From positions 6,696,001 through 6,760,000 of the forward strand of contig NW_025408670.1 in the NCBI RefSeq assembly GCF_020360975.1: a stretch of DNA of 64,000 bases. The letters are read 5' to 3'. Made by a program: the position numbers and the translations under genes. The notes below the pieces were generated by a model. That model did no database searches. It was not told the origin of the DNA and saw nothing but the letters and a program-made list of their open reading frames with translations. Source of the DNA: Hirsutella rhossiliensis (Eukaryota > Ascomycota > Sordariomycetes > Hypocreales > Ophiocordycipitaceae). Shown one piece after another: positions 56,601-64,000 of this stretch. Position 1 is the first letter of the stretch, and every line of letters starts with the position of its first letter.

Positions 56601-59600
56601 CTAGCGACGGGTAGCGGAGCTGTAGGACGGCCAGGTCCTGCAGAAGTACTATACGCAGGCGCCGCATAAGCTTAAGGAAGCCGTCAGCGGCTAGGTCGTC
56701 GTCGTCGAGACCGCCTTCTGCCCAGCATTGCCGGCGCGCGCGCGCTCAAAGCGGGGTTCCCACTCGATCCACGGCCACAGCTGCTTTTGTAAGACGTACG
56801 GGGTTCGTGAGCCGCACGCGCGAGGAAGTAGTCCCCGGGAGGCCGAGAAGCCGGCGACGATACGCATGAACTGCCGCGGTAGGTGCGTAAGATATGCCTG
56901 GCAGAGCACGCTCTGGTTCCAGCGGCCGGCCTGCGAGATCTGGGCGAGCGACGTGCCATGGGTCTCCGCGTCCTGGGCGCCCACCCTGCGCGGGAGGTGC
57001 GTCTTCTTCGACGCGATAAGGCCGGCAGCGCCGAAGATACGCCAGGTCTCTTGTAGCTGTGTCGGGTACGAGAGCTCCTGCTCGCGGTCCCGCCCGACGA
57101 GGACCTTGATCCGATACCAGTCCTGACGGCGCCGGAAGGACGGGGGGGGTTCGCCGGCGACGTGCCAGCGCCAAAAGAAGAGCTGTGCTAGGGCCCCTTG
57201 CGTACAGAATAAGGGGTCCTTGTGCCGGAGCGCGCCCATAAACTCCTTCCTCGCCGTCTTATTTAGCTTGCCGTCCCGTAAAAGGCTTACCAGGCAACCA
57301 CAGGGGGTCGGGCCCTCCGAAGGCGGATAGTCGAGTAGGGATAGGTCTGCAAGCTCCATCTTGCGCCGGTTCTCCCCCCGTAAGAGGTAGTAGTGGCCGA
57401 AGAGGAGGTCGACTCGCGTACGGAGGTTTTGCGGCGTATACGCGGCGCCAGTGAGAAGGAGATCCTGGATCCGAAGCCATTCATCGTGAGGTAGCCGGCC
57501 TGGATCCCGTCGCTTCCGCGGTCTTTAAAGGAGGCGCGGTCGTGCTTCCCCGCTGGCGGCCCCGTTGCTCAAGGAATCCTCGTACGGCGGCGCCCCGGGA
57601 TTCTCCGTATTCGCGTTGCCGTGAGCCACCTGGAGCCTCCATAGCTCGATAACGGCCGCGATATAGGCGTCGATAGTGCCCTCGTAAGCAAAGACCCTTC
57701 GGTAAGGTCTACTGCAGCCGTCGCGAGGCCTGTGGGTGGCACGTAGCCCTCGCGGTCGTCAGCGAGCAGCTCGGCGGCCTCGGCCAGGGGGACCTCCAAA
57801 GCTTCGGCCAGGCTTTCGGCCTCTGCCATGGCCGCGGCCTCGAGCTGCTCCTGTTCGCGCTGTTGCCGTACCTGTACGGCCTCGCCGTTGCCGTTGCCCC
57901 TAATCTTACCCGCGCGCGCGGCTTCTTCTGCGGCGGCACAACGCGTCGTAACAGGATATCCTCTTTGAGCCACGCCGCCAGCTTGTCCGGCGTTACGAGC
58001 TCGCCGTCGGGCCAGCTATAGAGCGAGCCGTCTGCTGCAGCCCGAGGCGTATGGCACCAGGCCTATACGCATTTGTCTGTTAGCCGCCTAGGGGGCCGTA
58101 CGTGACAGGGATCGAAGTGGAGGACCGGCCGGGGGACGCGCCTTCCACTCCCGCTGCTTCGCCGCGTAACTCCGCGTCGTGTTCGCCGGCTGTTCGTCCT
58201 TCTTCGCCTGGATGCCCGCCCTCCGGGCGGCACGGGCGCGCTCGTCAGCTGCCGTGTACGAGTCGTCCGCGGCCATCTCGGTCGATCGGGCAACCTTCCT
58301 ACGGGGCGAATGTCTGGGCTCGGTTGGCCGGAAACCCGATAAGTCGGGTGGGAACTTATCAAATGCACTTATCAGGCGTCCTGCACACGATTTCACGGGC
58401 GGCGTTTTGCGGGCAATAAGTGGTCACGTGGTCTAAGTGAATTACGACGCAATTGCGGGCACCACCGATAAGCCGCCCTGTAGGAAACGTACCGACCGTG
58501 CTGGCGCCGTTCGCGACATTTCTCACTTATGCGATAATTGCCAAGGTCAACAGCAGCGAAACACTTCTCTCCGCCCAGGCTTTTGCGTCGCTTTCACTCA
58601 TTAATCTTGCAACAAACCCCATCATTCTCTTCTGCCAGGCTTTGCCCACGTGCATGCAGGCTGTGGCCTGTTTCGGGCGTATAGAGGCGTATTTTCTAAA
58701 ACAGCCTTCCGGAGGACAAGAATCCTGCGCTTCGGTATTGTCAGAGAGATCATCGCAATCAGCAACAGAGTTGGTGAGTGTATCGCAAAAGCCAATGTCG
58801 CGCAAGGAGCTCGTCTCCTTTACGACAGCGGATGTCTCGTGGCTCCAAGGACCGTCCAAGCCGGTCTTGCGTGGTCTAAACTTGACAGTGCGATCCGGAT
58901 TCACTGCCATTGTTGGCCCCGTTGCATCAGGAAAGTCTACTCTTTTAGCAACTCTTCTAGGTGAGACGACCTTGACGCAAGGCTTCATGACCGACGTATT
59001 GTCTGGAGTTGCATTCTGTCCCCAAACTCCGTGGATTATGGATCAGACAATACGGCACAACATCGTTGGGAACTTGGCTTTTGACGAGAAGTGGTATGAC
59101 TTTTCTGTCAGTGTTTGCTGCCTCCAAGACGACTTGGAGAGGTTTCCAGAAGGGGACCGTAAGAAGGCCGGCAGCAACGGAGCTTCATTGAGCGGTGGGC
59201 AACGCCAGAGAGTGGTTGGTGCCTCTTTGATTCGCATTTTCCCTGCAGCAGCTGACAACGCGGTCGGTGTCCAGGCTCTTGCTCGAGCGATATACTCGAA
59301 GCTTCCAATGGTGATCATGGATAATGTTACTAGCGGGTTCGATGCTAGAACAGCCCGCTCCGTTTCCACCCTGCTCTTTGATCCGGACGGCTACTTTAGG
59401 AAAGCAGGAATTGCCGTCGTTCTGGCAACGCACAATCGTATGCCGACCGTTCCCTGTTCCCAGAATTCTGCTCACATAACCCAAGGACACATTCTGTCTC
59501 AAATGGATTCAATCATTGTGTTGAATGAGGGCCGCGTTGTCGACTCTGGTTCATTCGAAGAGGTCCGATCGCGAAACGCGTCACTCATCCAGCGAATTGA

Positions 59601-61802
59601 AATTTCAACGGACCTGTCTTCCATAGAAACAGACAGCGACATGGAGACGCCCGCTCGGTCCGAGGAGGAACAAGAGAGGAGTGTTCCCCCAGCATTGTCC
59701 CCTGAGAACGGCTCAGCAGACTTGAACCTGAACAGGCGAAGCGGAAGCTGGTCGGTCTACGGGTACTATTGCAGAAGCGCAGGCAATGTGCCATTGATTT
59801 TCTGGGCTTCATTTACCATTATAGGGGCGGTTGCCACAAACTATGCTCGTAAGTTCTCTTAACGGTCAGGGTTATAGTGATCACCCGCTCATGGCATCGT
59901 ACAGCATTGTGGATCCAGAAATGGACAGAGGACAACAAGGCGAGACCCAACCAAGACCTCGGCCTATATCTTGGTGTTTATGCAATGCTGTTTGGCGTAT
60001 CGACAGCGGCGACGGCGGGCGAATGTTGGCATGTTACCTTCTCGCCGGTCCATCACGCAGAGCTGGTGTTCTGACGACTGCACATAGGGTGTTCTTCATC
60101 CGAATCATCAACAACACAGCCCTCAAACTGCATTCTGACCTTCTCGAAGCAACTCTTAGGTGAGCCGGGCAACATTGTGGGCTTCTACCCGAGACTCACG
60201 AGTGTCTCCAGAGCACCATTCCACTTCTTCCAGGCGACCGACGTCGGCGTCATTGCAAACCGATTCAGCCAAGACATGGACCTTATCGACATGACTCTGC
60301 CATCTCAGGCCATTCAGTTTACCACAGGTATGTAAAGACGACGTAACGGAAGGGGCTGTGGGTTGACGACGTCGGAAGGGGCCGTTTCGTGCGCCGTACA
60401 ACTCATCATCATCTGCATCCTGGGCAAGTATCTTGCGGCTACTATTCCCGCCCTGGTCGGCGCGCTAGTTGTCATCCAACGATACTACTTGCGTACTTCG
60501 CGACAAGTGCGTCTCATAGACATCGAAGCCAAGGCTCCTCTATACAAGCTCTTCATCGAAACTATTCAGGGCGTCTCTAGCATCCGCGCCTTCCGCTGGG
60601 GGCGCGCGTTTTGCCGCGACAACAGCGAAATTCTGAATCAGTCTCAGAAGCCGTATTACATGCTCTTGTGCGTGCAGCAATGGCTTGCACTGGTGCTTGA
60701 TCTCGTTGTCGGGGCGCTAGCCGTCATCATCGTTGCGCTGGCAATGTCCTTGAACGGGAACATCAGCGCCGGAGGACTGGGCGCTTCTCTGGTGCTGATA
60801 TTGCAGTTTAATTCACTGTTGACACAGAGCGTACAAGCATGGACGAAACTAGAAACCTCAATAGGGGCAGTGGCTAGGGTACAGCAGTTTCTGAGAGTCA
60901 CGCCCGCAGAGCCGGACGGCGCATCGCCGCCGACCTACTGGCCAAACCGCGGAGAGCTTCAATTCCACAAGTTGACTGCAAGCTACAGGTACCTTGTCTT
61001 TCTCATGTTCTCGTCCGGGATATGCCTCTGCTAACCAGTGCTAGCTGTCGATCGTCACCTGTTTTGAAGAATCTGAGCCTAACGGTACAGGCAGGCGAGA
61101 GACTTGCCATCTGCGGGACGTCTGGAAGCGGCAAGTCATCCCTTATCATGGCCGCGCTCCTCATGGTGAGACTTGAAGGGGGCCATGTTGCTATTGATGG
61201 AGTGGACGTCTCTACACTTGATGGGCGGAGAGTACGCTCCAGCATAAACACAGTACCACAGGAGCCTTTTTTCCTCCCAGGCACGGTGCGATTTAACGTC
61301 GATCCCCACAATCGTTCGGCCGACGAGACTATTACGGCGGTACTCGATAGGGTTGGATTACTATCCAAGATTGATTCCAGCGGCGGCCTTGACGGGGATC
61401 TGACTGCTTCGGAGTGGTCGCATGGAGAGAGGCAATTGCTCTGCCTTGCGAGAGCCATGCTTGTTCCCAGCAAAGTTTTGATACTGGATGAGGCTGCTGG
61501 CAGGTACGAAAGTCCTCCTTACGGTCCCGCAACACGATAGACGAGAGAAACAGAGGTGGGCTGACTTTCAGACTGACAGTGTTGACGAGAAGACGGAAGC
61601 AATCATGCAGGAGATTTTGGACTCAGATTTCCAAGGCCGGACCCTGATCTCGGTGCTCCATCGATTAACATATATACGTCGCTTTGATAGAGTGGCTGTC
61701 CTGGAAAACGGAGAGCTCATTGAGTGTGATACGCCGGGGAGACTGCTTAGCCGGGATTCGGCCTTTGCCAGGCTATATCGTGCACACACTGGGCAACACT
61801 AA
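53671..61802 (+). CDS. ABCC-type (multidrug-resistance) ABC transporter with a 3.15-kb transposon-bearing intron
   Basis: Thirteen exons: 53671-53883, 53943-54692, 54745-55024, 55095-55328, 58484-59214, 59275-59437, 59486-59848, 59905-60028, 60088-60159, 60212-60327, 60379-60988, 61039-61503, 61580-61802. They sum to 1,447 residues without a stop, the usual size of fungal ABCC exporters. Order: five-helix TMD0-like N-terminus, TMD1, NBD1 (Walker A GPVASGKST, Q-loop CPQTPW, signature LSGGQRQR, Walker B PMVIMDN), TMD2 (ANRFSQDMDLIDMTLPSQ), NBD2 (GTSGSGKSS, WSHGERQ, VLILDEAAG). NBD1 has Asn in place of the catalytic Glu and NBD2 a degenerate signature, asymmetries common in ABCC. Intron 8 is GC-AG (60029-60087). 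Intron 4 (55329-58483) holds a Crypton. Probably exports the cluster product. Confidence 0.9.
55430..58440 (-). mobile_element. Crypton-type tyrosine-recombinase transposon (decayed)
   Basis: GC-rich 3-kb insertion inside the ABC gene intron, coding on the opposite strand. Cryptons lack TIRs, so the ends are approximate; several gataag/cttatc hexamers occur near both ends (55451, 58337, 58354, 58366, 58465). Contents in order on the minus strand: a start region ending NTTRSYAAKQREWKA, LVTPDKLAAWLKEDILLRR, an Ndc10-like recombinase region, and a GCR1_C domain. This domain set is typical of fungal Crypton elements. Confidence 0.85.
55735..58396 (-). pseudogene. Crypton recombinase (Ndc10-like plus GCR1_C domain), frame-disrupted
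   Basis: Pieces: 58396-58088 (N-terminus), 58010-57620 (GELVTPDKLAAWLKED through GTIDAYIAAVIELWRLQ), 57500-56690 (TPQNLRTRVDLLFGHYYLLRGE, GRWNQSVLCQAYLTHLPRQFMR, AGFSASRG then DYFLARAAHEP in the next frame), 56667-56263 (LRIVLLQDLAVLQLRYPSL...), and the GCR1_C part near 56200-55930 (VGDVWKEWEEGFAGQKAV, RKVIWDELLARMASG). Frame changes within these conserved stretches show that the gene is not intact. Confidence 0.82.
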
Positions 61803-62315
61803 TGCGGGATTTGCCAATAGAGAAACAAGCAGTGAAACAAAGACACCATCATAGAACATTGCAAACGGTGAGGCGGTTGACGGATTCAGTTTCTATATGT
61901 GGCGTTATGGTTTCTGGGCTATTAAGAGTCTAGTGCTCGGTTAAACCCCCAAGCCTGACACTTCCCCCTTTGTCTTTACTCCGGCTGTTCGGTAGTGTAG
62001 ATTTTGCATCGAGCCCGAGTCTCACGCTTCTCGGGGTATCTGTCGCCGACTTGCAGCCGAAGGAGGGTTAAATGTCTCCGAAATCAATGGGTTGGCCGCC
62101 GGCGTATACATGATTCTTGCTGAGAAGCGAGCTAGCTCCACTGCGATGTTCATCAAGATGATTTCGTGGTGCGTGCCGTAATTAACCCCTTCGCCTTTCA
62201 GAGATGCCTCACTCCATGCACGGTGCCTCCATGGCAACCTTGCAGGCGACAAAATTAGAAGCAAGAACGGTGGCGGACTCGCAGAATGCCTTCAGTTCCC
62301 TGTCTTGAACTCTTC
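61803..62315. other. Gap between ABC transporter and DsbA-like gene
   Basis: About 510 bp of convergent 3' regions. A short minus-strand frame (62264-62022) reads protein-like near its end but matches nothing I know. Confidence 0.4.
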
Positions 62316-62981
62316 TCACCCGAGTGCCTTGATCTTCTCAAAGACGCGCACAAAAGTCGCCGGGTCGTTCGCGCCGCTCAGTCTATACCTGTCCTGCATC
62401 TGAAAGTCCGGAACGCCGCTGACGCCGTCTGATCTGGCCTGCGCTACGGCCTTGTCGACTTGGGCGCCGCCTTGGTCACTCTCGACAATGGCCGCTTTGA
62501 AATCTTGTACGGGGATGCTGGCCTGAGTCGCAATGTCCTGCAACGTTTCGTGCGTGGTGATGTCCCTCTCATGCTCAAAATAAGCGGCAAAGAGCCCGTC
62601 GATGGTCTTGAGCTCGACCTCGGGACCATATTGCTTAGCCAGATGGATGAGCCGGTGTGAGTCTCTTGTGTTGCCCGTCCTGCCACCGTACTTGAAGTTG
62701 ATGCCTAGTTGATGGCCGACCTTGGAGAGAGATTCATGTATCATGTCGATGCGCCCGGGTCCGAATTTTTCATCGTAGAACTGCTGCTTCTCGATGCTTG
62801 ACCCTGGGCCCCGGGGCCACCCCGGATTGAGTTGGTAGGGCGCATACGTAACGGAAAAGGTGTCACCACTGTCTGGATGCTTCTGGAACCAAAGCTGCTG
62901 AGCCTGCTGGAGTTGCCGGCGTCCAACGTAGCACCAAGGGCACGCAACGTCGGATGTTACGGTGATGCGGAAATTGGTCAT
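62316..62981 (-). CDS. DsbA/FrnE-family thiol oxidoreductase-like protein
   Basis: Single exon, 221 residues from MTNFRITVTSDVACPWCYVG. The thioredoxin-fold CPWC active site is near the N-terminus, followed by an inserted helical domain and the C-terminal GVSGVPDFQM with the cis-Pro. This is the DSBA-like family that includes FrnE and 2-hydroxychromene-2-carboxylate isomerase. An in-frame ATG 18 codons upstream (63035) is possible, but family members start at the chosen Met. It may lie outside the RiPP cluster; such genes are widespread in fungi. Confidence 0.9.
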   Translation of the reverse strand: MTNFRITVTSDVACPWCYVGRRQLQQAQQLWFQKHPDSGDTFSVTYAPYQLNPGWPRGPGSSIEKQQFYDEKFGPGRIDMIHESLSKVGHQLGINFKYGGRTGNTRDSHRLIHLAKQYGPEVELKTIDGLFAAYFEHERDITTHETLQDIATQASIPVQDFKAAIVESDQGGAQVDKAVAQARSDGVSGVPDFQMQDRYRLSGANDPATFVRVFEKIKALG

Positions 62982-64000
62982 GTCTGCGGAGCTTCTCGAG
63001 ATCTCAAGGTAGAGTGCAAGAACAGATTGAAACATTCGATGCCGATGCGACGGCTTTTGCCCCTATTTGTACTGCCGCCTCTCTCATTGTTGATTCTTAA
63101 GCAGAACCACCATCTTCGAAAGGTGGAGTCTGTTCTTGGGGATGTCCGTTGGACTCTGATGGACGTGTCGTCGGTGATGAACCGGTTTAGTCAGTAACTT
63201 TCGGAACTCCCACACTTGCTTGGAAATAACATGGGTATAGCCGAGGCAGCACGCCGAGGGCAACAAGGGGGCTCCGCAGAAGACGTGCTCCGCACAAAGC
63301 GGGATCCGCTCGGGATCTCCGGAGGGGGCGGGGCGAGCTGTAGGGGGAGTGGGCTGAAACAGGACACAGCTTCAGCTTTCATTCGGGAGCCGAGATGCTG
63401 CTGTCGCCATTGATTCGAATGGCCATCTTGCCCTGGTGGTGAGGGCGGAGAATGGTCACGTTGCCATCACAATGCATGGTTTCGACAACAACGACACCAA
63501 GGAGAAACATTTCGTCAGCTAGCGCGAGAGTCGGGAAATTCTGGGATCATGATGCTGGCATTGCTGGGGAGCGAGGTGAAGAGCTGGAATTTTGGGAGAT
63601 TGCGGGTGTCATAACGCGTCCTCACGGAGCTGCGGAGCTTCAGAGCTAGACTCTCCAGCTGCCCAAGCCGTTGATGCAGAAGCCCTCCGGACGGCAAAGG
63701 ACGATGTTCTCCACGAACCGCGTGTTTGCAGTAGATGGATACGCCCCCCCTGTCTCAAACTCCGTCGCGGTTCTTACCCGCAGTTGTATGCCGTCAGAAC
63801 CTGAGAAAACACGCAAAAGCTAGTCGCAGAACAGACAAGTATCGCAGATAGCGTAGAATATCATTGGTGACTCCAATTCCGACGGCGTTAAAAGGCCAGC
63901 TGCATCCATTTAAGATCCACCAAGCCGCATTGTTGATGACGCCATATCCAACGCTTCCGGATGCAACGGCGGATTGCCGGGTCCGTCGGCCGGCTACTCT
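62982..64000. other. Right-end region without a confident gene
   Basis: About 1 kb. It includes the promoter of the DsbA-like gene and the ankyrin-like fragment listed separately. No other supported feature. Confidence 0.4.
63391..63522 (+). pseudogene. Possible ankyrin-repeat fragment
   Basis: One frame reads RDAAVAIDSNGHLALVVRAE followed by NGHVAITMHGF and a stop. The ENGHVAI core is the classic ankyrin helix signature, but only about one repeat is present and there is no start codon. Confidence 0.3.

Noticed and set aside
1..64000. CRISPR array, bacterial operon features, riboswitches
   Set aside because: The window is clearly fungal nuclear DNA; the only short tandem repeats are coding repeats, a microsatellite and transposon ends.

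Overview
This window is nuclear DNA of a filamentous ascomycete, most likely a sordariomycete of the Hypocreales type. The evidence is intron-rich genes with 48-80 nt GT-AG introns, a set of ordinary fungal housekeeping genes, and fungal DNA transposons (MULE and Crypton). Splice sites were placed by reading frame continuity and family conservation. No transcript data were available.

1-26 kb is mostly conserved, vertically inherited sequence: the F-box/LRR protein of the GRR1 type (cut by the left edge), a secreted GH36 alpha-galactosidase, an AIM18/AIM46-type mitochondrial protein, a glutaredoxin, an Msp1/ATAD1-like AAA ATPase, a large unrecognised membrane protein, a CbxX/CfqX-type multi-AAA protein, a BAG-domain co-chaperone, ribosomal protein uL13 (five exons), a Sec72-type TPR protein and a small unidentified protein. 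26.1-29.65 kb is a complete MULE transposon with 106-bp terminal inverted repeats and a 9-bp target duplication, but its transposase is broken. 29.7-36.8 kb is gene-poor, holding a cysteine-rich small protein with a 100-bp tandem duplication beside its start, the AP-2 mu subunit, a phospholipase-D-fold protein and a possible small secreted protein.

37.9-61.8 kb looks like an accessory biosynthetic region, and I read it as a dikaritin-like (ustiloxin/phomopsin-type) RiPP cluster. It holds a signal-peptide precursor with 15 tandem copies of a DEAWTNALKE unit (many separated by Lys-Arg Kex2 sites), two proteins each carrying two HXXHC motifs (the UstYa/DUF3328 signature), an UstM-like SAM methyltransferase, an MFS transporter, an ABCC-type ABC transporter and, next door, a secreted GMC oxidoreductase flanked by tandem repeats. 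The likely scheme is secretion of the precursor, Kex2 cutting into 13-residue peptides, oxidative cyclisation by the HXXHC proteins, methylation and export. Tryptophan is the only aromatic residue in the repeat, so the product would differ from the Tyr/Phe-based dikaritins.

Two transposons have hit this cluster. A decayed MULE (43.09-45.70 kb) sits 22 bp upstream of the precursor start codon and separates it from its probable TATA box. A decayed Crypton (about 55.4-58.4 kb) lies inside an intron of the ABC transporter, enlarging that intron to about 3.15 kb while the exons remain perfectly in frame. The last 2 kb holds a DsbA/FrnE-like protein and a possible ankyrin-repeat fragment.
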